Assembly (NCBI GenBank): GCA_036558745.1
Contig: DATBEZ010000040.1
Coordinates: 110,765-174,764, forward strand
From: JAMXLJ01 sp036558745
GTDB lineage: Bacteria > Actinomycetota > Acidimicrobiia > IMCC26256 > JAMXLJ01
DNA: 64,000 nt
Direction: 5' to 3'
Part shown: one piece after another, positions 8,176 through 15,728 of the stretch
Position numbering within the stretch: position 1 is the first letter of the stretch
Layout: the number at the start of each line of letters is the position of its first letter
Position numbers and translations under genes: made by a program
The notes under the pieces: generated by a model
What the model was told of the DNA's origin: nothing
The model's database searches: none
What the model saw: the letters and a program-made list of their open reading frames with translations, nothing else

Positions 8176-10038
8176 TCACTGCGAGATCACGACGAGGAAG
8201 GCGATCAGCTCGACACCCTCGCGTTGGAGGCTGGGGACGTCCGTGGAGTACGCCGCCGCCGCGTGCTGGATGGTCGCGTTCTCGTCGGGCGTGTACGAGG
8301 TGGTGACGACGAGCGGTCCGCTGCCGGGATCGACGGCGAGGTTCGGCGCGGTCAGGTGTTGCCCCTCGATGAGCCCGTCGAGGTAGGCCATGAACATCGC
8401 GCCGGTGTGCTGGATCTGTGCGAGGTCGGAGTCGTGGAGGAACAGCGCGTCGATGTAGAGCCAACGTGCTTCGTTGCTCGCGTACTGTGACGTGGAGGGG
8501 AACGACGCAGCGGTGTTCTCGAGGTCATACGTCGCGCTCCCGCTGACGCCGGTCGCCGTCGCGGTGACCGTGTAGTGGCCGAGCGTGCCGTTTGCGGTGA
8601 ACGTGGGGGAGGCCGCGACACCGTCGGTGCCGGTGGTCACGACCGCGGTCGTCTCGCCGTTCCACGCTCCGGACGGTCCCGAAGCAGGCGCGGTGAACGT
8701 CACGTCGACACCCGGAACCGGGTTGTCGTATGCGTCGGTGACGGTCGCCGCGAGCGCGTTCGCGAACGCGGTGCCGATCGTCGCGAACTGAGGCGTGCCG
8801 GCCGTCGCGGTGACGGACTGGGCCGATCCCGGCGTGACGGTGAGAGTGGTAGTGCCGGTCGCGGCTCCGTCGGTCGCCTGGATCGTGTGCGGGCCCGCGG
8901 TGGTCGCGGTGCACGTCGCGCCGGTGCACGACCCGTCGGGTGTGATCGCGAACGTCGTGGCGGCGGTGACGTCACCCAGGTCGACGTTCTGCGCGTCGAA
9001 GCCCTCGGCCGTGAAGTCCCGCGAGCCGCCCGCCGCGATCGTCGGCGCCGCCGGCGCAACCGTGAGGTGGTCCAGCGGGCCGGGCGGTGTGTAGGAGATG
9101 GTCACGGACGCGGGCAACGCTTCGCCGCCGCGGTCCTGACCGACCGCATACGTGGTCCCGTCCGGCCCGTAGCTCGAACCGCCGCCGCCGCCCGCGGCAA
9201 TGGTGCTGAAGATGCTGGTGGTGGCCCCACCCCCGCCGCCGTACCAGCCGCCGCCCCCGCCGCCCCCGCCGGCGGGGAAGCCACTTGCGCCGTCACCCCC
9301 GTAGCCGAACGTGCCCGGGGAGCCGCCGACACCGAAGTCCGTGTTGCCCGGCTGGGTCACGAGTCCGGGCGCGCCCCCTGCGGTCTGGGTCCCACCGTGG
9401 CCGGGGTCGGCGGTCCCGTCGTTCTGACCGTCCTCCCCGTCGGGTGTTCCGCCGTTGCCCCCGGCGAGCCCGCCTCCGGTACCGCCGCCCCCGCCCGCCA
9501 CGAGGAGACGCGAGGCCAAAGAGTCACACGTGGTCGCGGCTGTCGCGCACGTTCGGATGTCGGTGGCGCCCCCGCCCCCACCCCCAGCCGTCGGGATGAG
9601 GTCGCCGACGTTCCCGAACGCGCTGCCGCCGGCGCCGCCGCCGTTGGCGCCACCGGCACCGCCGACCCACTGTTGGAAGCCCTGCGAGACCGCGCCCGCC
9701 GTCGGCCCCTGACCGGCGCCGCCGACCTCGGTGGAGAGCGTCTGGCCGGGCGTGACCGACAGGTCCGCGGTCACCTGGGCGCCGTACGCGCTGGGGCTGA
9801 ACCCGCGGCCGCCGACCGCGACGACGTGGAGGACCGTCACGCCCGCCGGCACCACGAAGGTGTGCTCGCCGACGGTCGTGTACGAGACCGTGATCGGGCT
9901 GGCAGCCGCGTGTGCGGAGGACGTCCGGGCGACCAGACCGGCCACCGAGAGCGCGGCACAGGCCGCCACGATCGCCGTCCGCCGCCAGAGGGTCGCCGCC
10001 GTGCGCGTGCCCGCGATCGTCGTGTCGTGGTGTTCCAT
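8176..10038 (-). CDS. Large glycine-rich secreted protein with Ig-like domains and a C-terminal helical domain
   Basis: A 620-residue exported protein of unknown function. A signal peptide with an AHA-type cleavage site ends near residue 45. Residues 46-100 form a beta-rich domain (YTTVGEHTFVVPAGVTVL); 100-320 are Gly-rich with repeated GGAGG and GGGGGG runs; 325-405 and 405-510 are two Ig-like modules, the second of the invasin/Big_1 kind (TVTDAYDNPVPGVDVTF). The last 110 residues form a mainly helical domain without Gly runs (LYIDALFLHDSDLAQI). The first and last domains recur in the protein at 55665-56849. Such architecture suggests a cell-surface or matrix component. The ATG at 10038 is preceded by a G-rich tract. 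It is convergent with tRNA-Gly. Confidence 0.85.
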   Translation of the reverse strand: MEHHDTTIAGTRTAATLWRRTAIVAACAALSVAGLVARTSSAHAAASPITVSYTTVGEHTFVVPAGVTVLHVVAVGGRGFSPSAYGAQVTADLSVTPGQTLSTEVGGAGQGPTAGAVSQGFQQWVGGAGGANGGGAGGSAFGNVGDLIPTAGGGGGGATDIRTCATAATTCDSLASRLLVAGGGGGTGGGLAGGNGGTPDGEDGQNDGTADPGHGGTQTAGGAPGLVTQPGNTDFGVGGSPGTFGYGGDGASGFPAGGGGGGGGWYGGGGGATTSIFSTIAAGGGGGSSYGPDGTTYAVGQDRGGEALPASVTISYTPPGPLDHLTVAPAAPTIAAGGSRDFTAEGFDAQNVDLGDVTAATTFAITPDGSCTGATCTATTAGPHTIQATDGAATGTTTLTVTPGSAQSVTATAGTPQFATIGTAFANALAATVTDAYDNPVPGVDVTFTAPASGPSGAWNGETTAVVTTGTDGVAASPTFTANGTLGHYTVTATATGVSGSATYDLENTAASFPSTSQYASNEARWLYIDALFLHDSDLAQIQHTGAMFMAYLDGLIEGQHLTAPNLAVDPGSGPLVVTTSYTPDENATIQHAAAAYSTDVPSLQREGVELIAFLVVISQ

Positions 10039-10270
10039 CGCCGCCCCGCCCCCGCTCCCGAACTCGTGTCGTCACACGATAGAACATCGACGAACCGGAC
10101 GAAAGCGTGCAAGGCCGGGGCGATGTCGCGGTCGCCGCGAGCATCCCGCGGCGCGTCGATGTGACGGACGTCGCTGAATCCCTGAGCCGCGCGTTCCGTA
10201 TCGCTGCGTGACCGCACGCGCGCCAACAAGCGTCGCGCGACGCATCGTGCGCACGCAGGGAGACGACGAC

Positions 10271-10642
10271 ATGAAGATCCGGGACAAGATGATCGAGCGC
10301 GCGACTCCGTTCCTGGAGCCGGGCGAGCGGGTCGAGCAGGTGTTCGCCGCGCAGACGAAGAGTCCGTACCTCGCGCTGATCACCTACTGGCTGCTCGTGG
10401 TCGGGAACCCGTATCGCGTTGTGGCCGCGACCGATCGCCGGGTCGTCGTGTGCCGGCTGCGCCGCTTCTCGGGCACCGCGGTCACCGGCATCGTCAGCGA
10501 GGCACCGCGCGGCACGCGCATCGGTCCGGCCACCGGCATGTGGTACAAGACGCAGGCCCTCGGCGAGCGCCTCTACATCCACAAGCGGTTCCACAAGGAC
10601 GTTGCCGCCGCGGACGCCGCCGACGCCGCGAACGTGGCCTGA
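10271..10642 (+). CDS. Small PH-like domain protein of unknown function
   Basis: A 123-residue protein beginning MKIRDKMIERATPFL. The ATG at 10271 is preferred over an upstream start because AGGGAGA lies just before it. The pattern LEPGERVEQVFAAQT, one hydrophobic segment (LALITYWLLVV, residues about 36-46), VVAATDRRVVVCRLRRF and a closing LYIHKRFHKDV resembles bacterial PH-like (bPH) domains, which are found in small membrane-associated actinobacterial proteins. An Ala/Asp-rich tail ends the chain. No function can be assigned. Two further small genes follow in the same direction. Confidence 0.72.
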   Translation: MKIRDKMIERATPFLEPGERVEQVFAAQTKSPYLALITYWLLVVGNPYRVVAATDRRVVVCRLRRFSGTAVTGIVSEAPRGTRIGPATGMWYKTQALGERLYIHKRFHKDVAAADAADAANVA

Positions 10643-10765
10643 CCGCTCTCGCGACGGGTGCCTGCCGCGGACAACCGCGGATTGGGTACTCGTTGCTCAG
10701 GTGCATTGGGCCCGCCTCCCGCATGCTGCTCCTCGTTCGATCCGACGCGACGAGGAGCACACACC

Positions 10766-10950
10766 ATGGGTCTGTTCAAACAGCTCGAGCACGCGCGAGA
10801 GGTCATCCACGAGGCACCCGGCACCATCAGCGCGGCCCGGAACCTCGCGGCGCAGGCGGAGGCGTTCGGGGCCGCGCAGCGGGTCAGTTCGGCCAGTCCG
10901 GTGTCGCGCTCGGCGCCACGATCATGCCCGACGAGATGGTGGCGTTCTGA
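10766..10950 (+). pseudogene. Small conserved protein gene carrying a frameshift
   Basis: Starts at ATG 10766 with GAGGAG upstream and reads MGLFKQLEHAREVIHEAPG onward as a helical, Ala-rich peptide with G/C-rich third positions up to about 10879. After that this frame loses its GC3 bias, while the next frame gains it from about 10882 and ends naturally (ATIMPDEMVAF) at TGA 10948-10950, just before the ribosome site of the gene at 10966. The sequence therefore fits one gene of about 61 codons with a one-base loss or two-base gain near 10870-10882, within GGGGCCGCGCAGCGGG. A sequencing error would look the same. The start resembles that of its neighbour (MG-LK/FK). Function unknown. Confidence 0.55.
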
Positions 10951-10965
10951 CGCGAAGGAACGACG

Positions 10966-11229
10966 ATGGGCATGCTCAAGAATCTCCGAACGCTGATGAA
11001 CGAGAGCAAGGAGATGCGTCGCAACCTCGACCTGGCTGCACGCACGCGCGACGCGCAGGCGCAGATGGCCGGTCTCGGCGAGGCGTTCGCGTCCCAGACC
11101 ACGGCGGCCAACCTCGCGTCGTCGGGTGAGGAGGCGCACGCACAGGTGCTCGCCACTCGCGACGCCGGCGCGACGGTGCCGGTGCGCATCGACCCGCGCC
11201 GCCGCGAGACCGTGCTGTTCGGCTTCTGA
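10966..11229 (+). CDS. Small hypothetical helical protein
   Basis: An 87-residue protein beginning MGMLKNLRTLMNESKEMRR, with GAAGGAAC just before the ATG. The first 55 residues are predicted helical and charged; the last 25 are beta-like, ending PRRRETVLFGF. There is no signal peptide or membrane segment. It looks like a relative of the broken gene 15 bases upstream, and both may derive from a tandem duplication. A 12-bp hairpin follows at 11335-11368. I do not recognise a named family. Confidence 0.7.
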   Translation: MGMLKNLRTLMNESKEMRRNLDLAARTRDAQAQMAGLGEAFASQTTAANLASSGEEAHAQVLATRDAGATVPVRIDPRRRETVLFGF

Positions 11230-11334
11230 GTCATGGTCGGCCGCGTGCACCGTGCCGACGGTCACCACGTCTCGCCCGCTCCCTCGGCCGTAGGTGATGA
11301 CGGTCGACGTGCCTCGGCGCGCGCACCTGCGCTC

Positions 11335-11368
11335 GGCGTACCGGCGTCAACGGCGTCGCCGGTACGCC
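11335..11368 (+). terminator. 12-bp perfect inverted repeat, likely terminator
   Basis: Arms 11335-11346 and 11357-11368 are perfect reverse complements (GGCGTACCGGCG) around a 10-base loop. It lies 106 bases after the stop of the small gene at 10966-11229 and 27 bases before the ATG at 11395. A terminator for the small-gene cluster is most likely; a regulatory hairpin for the next gene is possible. No T-run follows. Confidence 0.6.
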
Positions 11369-11394
11369 CTGCGCCAACGGGGTAGACAGAGGCC

Positions 11395-11832
11395 ATGGCA
11401 CTCCAAGGTGAGTACGAGCCGAGCCCGCGGGAATGGGTGCGCGACCAGGTCGAGCTCTACGAGCGGACCGGTGGACGCGAGGGCGGGACGTTGCAGGGAC
11501 AGCCGGTCGTCGTCCTGACGACGCGCGGCCGCCGGAGCGGGCAGCTGCGCAAGTCGCCGCTGATGCGCGTCGAGCACGACGGGCGCTACGCGGTCGTCGC
11601 GTCGCAGGGCGGTGCCCCGAAGCACCCGGTCTGGTACCTGAACCTGCTCGCCGATCCGCATGTGACCCTCCAGGACGGCGAGCGCGTGTTCGACATGCGG
11701 GCCCGCATCGCGAACGGTGACGAGAAGCGTGAGTGGTGGAAGCGCGCGACGGAGACCTGGCCTGCGTACGACGAGTACCAGGCCAAGACCGACCGCGAGA
11801 TCCCGCTGGTGATCATCGAACCCGCCGACTGA
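11395..11832 (+). CDS. Deazaflavin (F420)-dependent nitroreductase family protein (Ddn-like)
   Basis: A 145-residue member of the split-barrel Ddn/F420H2-dependent reductase family. Hallmarks are WVRDQVELYERTGG, VVVLTTRGRRSGQLRKSPL, YAVVASQGGAPKHPVWYLNL (the family core), ADPHVTLQDG and ATETWPAYDEYQAKTDREIP. These enzymes use reduced F420 to reduce quinones or other substrates. The physiological substrate here is unknown. The ATG at 11395 follows TAGACA by 6 bases with AGAGG immediately ahead, so a short leader is likely. It appears to be monocistronic. Confidence 0.9.
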   Translation: MALQGEYEPSPREWVRDQVELYERTGGREGGTLQGQPVVVLTTRGRRSGQLRKSPLMRVEHDGRYAVVASQGGAPKHPVWYLNLLADPHVTLQDGERVFDMRARIANGDEKREWWKRATETWPAYDEYQAKTDREIPLVIIEPAD

Positions 11833-11871
11833 CCGACGCTCGAGCGCCACCACGTGGCTACGGTGGTGCGC

Positions 11872-11988
11872 ATGCCGGATCCCGACGACGACACCGTGCC
11901 GGCCCCGTCGACGGACGCGCACGCGCCGTCCGAGCCGGGCTACGACGACGACATCACGCCGATGGTGCTCCTGCTCCTCGACGGGTGA
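11872..11988 (+). CDS. Possible 38-residue acidic peptide with a hydrophobic end
   Basis: A short ORF that opens MPDPDDDTVPAPSTDAH and closes DDDITPMVLLLLDG. Nearly every third position is G or C, which is better than chance but weak evidence at this length. A GTG at 11866 is an alternative start. There is no strong ribosome site (GGTGGTG only). It lies between the F420 enzyme and a convergent gene. No processing enzyme or transporter is adjacent, so a peptide natural product is not indicated. Confidence 0.35.
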   Translation: MPDPDDDTVPAPSTDAHAPSEPGYDDDITPMVLLLLDG

Positions 11989-12016
11989 GCGACGAGGGGA
12001 GACGGGCGGCGGTCCG

Positions 12017-12688
12017 CTACGCCTGCGAGCGCATGAACGTGTAGCGCAGCCGGACGGGCGCGGCGCTGTTGGCCGATTCGACACCCGAGTAGACGCCCTT
12101 GTCCTCGGTCGCCGTCACGAGCTTCCACCCGGCGGCGCCCAACGCGTTGAGGATGTTGAGGATCGCCTCGAGCGGCGCGCCGTACACCCACTCGTCGGCC
12201 TCGACCGTGAGGTCGCGGCTCATGCCGTCGGCGAAATAGGTCGCCCGCCACTCGGTGCGCCAGCGCGAGGTCGGCACCGCGCGCTCGGCCCACTCCTCGA
12301 ACGTCAAGGTGCTCGCCGATGGCTTGCGGTGCTCGGTCACGAAGCGTCGCGCGATCTCCTCGTCGGCCTCCTCGGGGTAGAGCTCGAGCGTCCTCCCGTC
12401 GGGGAAGTGCAGCTCGACCCGCTCCTCCCGCTGCCCGAACACCCCCGTCTTCACGCTGCGCCGGTCGACGGTCACCGCGGCGCGGAACTCCTCGAGGTTC
12501 GTGCGCCATGACCGCAGGGACTCGTCGTGCTCCTGCTCCAGCACCGGGACGATCCGTCGCTCGAAATACTCCCGCAACGCGGCCTCGGCGCCGGCCGGGC
12601 CCAGCGCGATCTCGGTGCCGTCCGCGAGCGCGACGAACTCGACCCTCACCCGCGTGACTGCGAGGAACGCGTACTCGAACTCCGCCAC
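12017..12688 (-). CDS. Hypothetical protein with a DUF4177-like C-terminal motif
   Basis: A 223-residue soluble protein. The GTG at 12688 is chosen because AGGAGA sits 6 bases upstream; the longer reading to 12823 has no such site and runs into the neighbouring promoter. Residues about 60-100 are helical with acidic clusters (YFERRIVPVLEQEHDESLR), the middle contains a beta segment with GVFGQREERVELHFPDG, and the last 60 residues carry LNALGAAGWKLVTATED followed by RLRYTFMR, the pattern of small DUF4177-type proteins. No enzyme motif is seen. It is divergent from the membrane glycosyltransferase at 12841. Confidence 0.72.
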   Translation of the reverse strand: MAEFEYAFLAVTRVRVEFVALADGTEIALGPAGAEAALREYFERRIVPVLEQEHDESLRSWRTNLEEFRAAVTVDRRSVKTGVFGQREERVELHFPDGRTLELYPEEADEEIARRFVTEHRKPSASTLTFEEWAERAVPTSRWRTEWRATYFADGMSRDLTVEADEWVYGAPLEAILNILNALGAAGWKLVTATEDKGVYSGVESANSAAPVRLRYTFMRSQA

Positions 12689-12824
12689 TGGTCTCCTGCC
12701 CCGGTCCCGGATGGAGTGGTCCGATTCGCGCAGGTTACGCGACCGGACGGCCGACCACCCGACGTGAAGGAGAAGTCGCGGAGGATGTGCGCGCGCCGCA
12801 CGGACTGCCGAACCCCGCGCCACC

Positions 12825-12830
12825 TAGTCT
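12825..12830 (+). promoter_or_regulatory. Candidate -10 box for the 12841 gene
   Basis: TAGTCT ends 10 bases before the ATG at 12841. With no Shine-Dalgarno sequence in between, this suggests a very short or absent leader. Confidence 0.35.
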
Positions 12831-12840
12831 GTCGGCCGCC

Positions 12841-14187
12841 ATGTCGTCGACGTCGACCACGCCGATCGCGGACGCGGCCGCTCCAGGGCCCGACGCCTCC
12901 GCTCCGGCCACCCACGACTCGCGACGGTTCTGGGCCGTCCTCCTGCTGATCGTGCTGGCCGGGCTCGGCCTGCGGGTCGCCTACATCCTGGCCGAGAAGC
13001 AGAGCGAGCCGATGATGGGCGACGCCATCTTCTACAGCGGCGAGGCCCTCGCGCTGGCGGAAGGGCGGGGCTTCACGTGCCCGTACCCGGGCACGCCGAG
13101 CTGCCCGAAGACCGTCCCCGTGGCCGACCACCCTCCGATGACGGCGATCGCGATGGCGCCCGCGGCATGGCTGTTCCCCCGGGACAACACGGCCTCGCGC
13201 CTCTCGATGACGTTGATCGGCGGGGCCGTGATCCTCGTGGTCGGGCTGCTCGGGCGAGAGATCGGGGGCGATCGTGTCGGGTGGCTGGCCGCGGCCGGCG
13301 CCGCGATCTATCCCAACCTGTGGGTCAACGACGCGCTGATCATGTCGGAGACGTTGGCCGCGCTCACCGTCGCGCTGGCCCTGCTGCTCACGTACCGGTT
13401 CGTGCGACGACCATCGTTCGCCGTCGCCGTGGCGCTGGGCGCGGTGTGCGGCTTCGCGATCCTCACGCGCGCGGAGCTCGGGATGCTGATCCCCTTCGTC
13501 GCGTTGCCGGTCGTGTTCCTGGCCCGGTCGCTCGCGACCCGGCGGCGGTTCGAGATGGCCGGCGCCGTGGTGGTCGCGGCCGTGATCGTGATCGCGCCGT
13601 GGGTCGTCCCCAACATGTTCCGCTTCAAGAAACCGGTGTACCTGTCCACCAACGACGGCATCACGCTCGCGGGCGCGAACTGCCCGTCCGTGTACTCCGG
13701 GAACGGGCTCGGGCTCTGGACGCTCGACTGCCAGTTCGCGCCGAAGGGCGACCAGTCGGAGGTGGACGCGTACCTGCGCCACAAGGGCCTCTCGTACATC
13801 CGGCACCATGCCGGGCGGCTGCCGGTGGTCATCGCGGCGCGTGAGGGGCTCGCGTGGGGTGTGTTCCGCCCGACGACGATGGTCAACTACAACAAGGGCG
13901 AAGGCCGCGAGGCGTGGGTCTCCTGGCTCGGCTACGCGATGTATCTCGTCATGATCCCGTTCGCGATCGCCGGTTTCGTCGCGCTCCGCCGACGCCGCGT
14001 CCTGATCTGGCCGTTCGTGATGCAGTTCGTCATCGTCGTGATCACCGCGGCCGCGTTCTACGGGATCACGCGCTTTCGCATCCCGGTCGAGATCGTCCTC
14101 GTGGTCCTGACCGCGGTCACGATCGATGCGCTCCTGGGCCGGTCCTGGCCCCGGCGGGTCGATCGGGCGGAGGCCGGGGCACACTGA
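12841..14187 (+). CDS. GT39/ArnT-like membrane glycosyltransferase (first of four paralogs)
   Basis: A 448-residue polytopic protein with about 11 membrane segments. It belongs to the GT-C fold enzymes that use polyprenyl-phosphate sugars and transfer on the outer face of the membrane. The first outer loop has the acidic motif MMGDAIFYSGEAL, where the catalytic Asp is expected; IYPNLWVNDALIMSET follows. A late outer loop has two Cys spaced C-x15-C (CPSVYSGNGLGLWTLDC), shared with the three tandem paralogs at 27260-31459. The ATG at 12841 is preferred over a GTG at 12787 because the hydrophilic N-terminus is then short. Its acceptor is unknown. It precedes a GT2-methyltransferase fusion that could act in the same pathway. 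Confidence 0.86.
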   Translation: MSSTSTTPIADAAAPGPDASAPATHDSRRFWAVLLLIVLAGLGLRVAYILAEKQSEPMMGDAIFYSGEALALAEGRGFTCPYPGTPSCPKTVPVADHPPMTAIAMAPAAWLFPRDNTASRLSMTLIGGAVILVVGLLGREIGGDRVGWLAAAGAAIYPNLWVNDALIMSETLAALTVALALLLTYRFVRRPSFAVAVALGAVCGFAILTRAELGMLIPFVALPVVFLARSLATRRRFEMAGAVVVAAVIVIAPWVVPNMFRFKKPVYLSTNDGITLAGANCPSVYSGNGLGLWTLDCQFAPKGDQSEVDAYLRHKGLSYIRHHAGRLPVVIAAREGLAWGVFRPTTMVNYNKGEGREAWVSWLGYAMYLVMIPFAIAGFVALRRRRVLIWPFVMQFVIVVITAAAFYGITRFRIPVEIVLVVLTAVTIDALLGRSWPRRVDRAEAGAH

Positions 14188-14268
14188 GCGGACGGAGGAG
14201 CGGGCACGCCACGCAGCGCGTTCAGTAGCCTGGTCGGACCCACGCCGGGCCCCGCAACGGGAGGCACC

Positions 14269-15708
14269 ATGAAGCGGATCGGCATCCTGGTGGTCGCGTA
14301 CAACGCCGCGTCCACCCTGGCCTCCGTGCTCGACCGCATCCCGAAGGACTTCGTCCCGAAGATCACCAAGATCCTCGTGAACGACGACCACAGCCAGGAC
14401 TCCACCTACCTGGTCGGCGTCGGCTACCAGCAGCTGACCGATCTGCCGCTCGAGGTGTTCCGCCACCCGGTGAACCTGGGTTACGGCGGCAACCAGAAGA
14501 GCGGCTACCGCTGGGCGATCGAGCACGGGCTCGACATCGTCGTGCTGTTGCACGGTGACGGCCAGTACGCACCGGAGCAGCTCCCGGAGATGGTCGCTCC
14601 GCTCGAGCGCGACGAGTGCGACGCGGTCTTCGGGTCGCGCACGATGGTCGAAGGCGCGGCGCGTGCGGGGGGAATGCCGCTCTACAAGTACATGGGTAAC
14701 CGCGTCCTCACGTCGTTCCAGAACCGCGTCGCGGGCATGGAGCTGACCGAGTGGCACAGCGGATACCGCGCGTACTCGGTCGCCGCACTGCGCGAGCTCC
14801 CGTTCGAGCGCAACTCCGACGGCTTCGACTTCGACACGGAGATCATCCTGCAGCTGCACGAGGCGGGGAAGCGGATCACCGAGATCCCGATCCCGACGTA
14901 CTACGGCGACGAGATCTGCTACGTGAACGGCATGCGCTACGCGGGCGACGTCACGCGCGCGGTCATGCGTTACCGCGCGCACAAGATGGGCTTCGGTACC
15001 GGCGAGATGGCGTTCGCGACCACGTCGTACGAGCTCAAGGAAGACGTCAACTCGTCGCACGGTCGTATCTTCGGCTGGCTGCAGCACAAGGCGCCGAGCC
15101 GGATCCTCGATCTCGGCTGCTCCGACGGCGCGCTGGGCGAGCGCCTGCGCGCGTGCGGTCACACCGTGATCGGCGTCGACACCGAGAAGCACGAGGGCGT
15201 CGGCGACCGGCTCGACAGCTTCTTCGAGGCCGACCTGGATCAGGGCATCCCCGATGAGGTCGGTGGCGGCTACGACGTCGTGCTCTGCGCGGACGTGCTC
15301 GAGCACGTGCGCGAGCCCGAGGCCCTTCTCGCCGAGATCAAGACGCGGCTACAACCCCACGGCACGGTCATCGCCAGCGTGCCGAACTTCGGGCACTGGT
15401 ACCCGCGTGCGCGGGTCGCGCTCGGCCGCTTCGACTACGACCGGCGCGGCATCCTCGACCGCGGGCACGTCCGTTTCTTCACCCGACGCAGCTTCGAGCG
15501 CATGACCCACGCGTGCGGGTACGACGTCCGGCGGTCGGAACCGCTCGGTGTGCCGTTCGAGGTCGTCGACCGGGGTGGAAACGAGCCCGGCGTCCTCGGG
15601 GGCGCGAGGCGCTTCGCGCACCGCGTCGACAACGTCGCGGTCGACAGCTGGTCGTCGATGTTCGCCTATCAGCTGCTGTACGAGCTCGAGCCGGTCGCCC
15701 GTCCCTGA
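14269..15708 (+). CDS. GT2 glycosyltransferase fused to a SAM-dependent methyltransferase
   Basis: A 479-residue two-domain protein. Residues 1-240 are a GT2 enzyme of the dolichol-phosphate-mannose-synthase class (VVAYNAASTLASVLDRIP, NDDHSQDST, NLGYGGNQKSGYRWAI, LLHGDGQYAPEQ); its donor-site acidic pair is in HGDGQ. Residues about 260-479 are a class I methyltransferase with ILDLGCSDGALGE near 280, GVDTEKHEG, and ADVLEHVREPEALL. No membrane segment is present. Coding is continuous and GC3 is uniform across the junction, so this is a genuine fusion. GGGAGG precedes the ATG. The GT2 half may make a polyprenyl-phosphate sugar for the nearby GT-C enzymes; the substrate of the methyltransferase half is unknown. 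Confidence 0.9.
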   Translation: MKRIGILVVAYNAASTLASVLDRIPKDFVPKITKILVNDDHSQDSTYLVGVGYQQLTDLPLEVFRHPVNLGYGGNQKSGYRWAIEHGLDIVVLLHGDGQYAPEQLPEMVAPLERDECDAVFGSRTMVEGAARAGGMPLYKYMGNRVLTSFQNRVAGMELTEWHSGYRAYSVAALRELPFERNSDGFDFDTEIILQLHEAGKRITEIPIPTYYGDEICYVNGMRYAGDVTRAVMRYRAHKMGFGTGEMAFATTSYELKEDVNSSHGRIFGWLQHKAPSRILDLGCSDGALGERLRACGHTVIGVDTEKHEGVGDRLDSFFEADLDQGIPDEVGGGYDVVLCADVLEHVREPEALLAEIKTRLQPHGTVIASVPNFGHWYPRARVALGRFDYDRRGILDRGHVRFFTRRSFERMTHACGYDVRRSEPLGVPFEVVDRGGNEPGVLGGARRFAHRVDNVAVDSWSSMFAYQLLYELEPVARP

Positions 15709-15728
15709 CCGATCGGGACCGCTGCGGC

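Noticed and set aside
9180..9700. Possible DNA tandem-repeat array
   Set aside because: The repeats are imperfect and follow the Gly-rich codons of the protein; no unit of fixed length is kept.
8560..10164. Plus-strand ORFs opposite the glycine-rich gene (for example 8575-10164)
   Set aside because: Gly codons read backwards give Pro/Ala/Arg runs; the minus strand has a signal peptide and recognisable domains.
11872..11988. RiPP precursor interpretation of the 38-residue ORF
   Set aside because: No leader/core pattern, radical SAM, YcaO, lanthipeptide or transporter gene is near; kept only as a possible short gene.
12646..15306. 886-codon minus-strand ORF
   Set aside because: Shadow of the GT39-like and GT2-methyltransferase genes; no domains and strongly biased composition.
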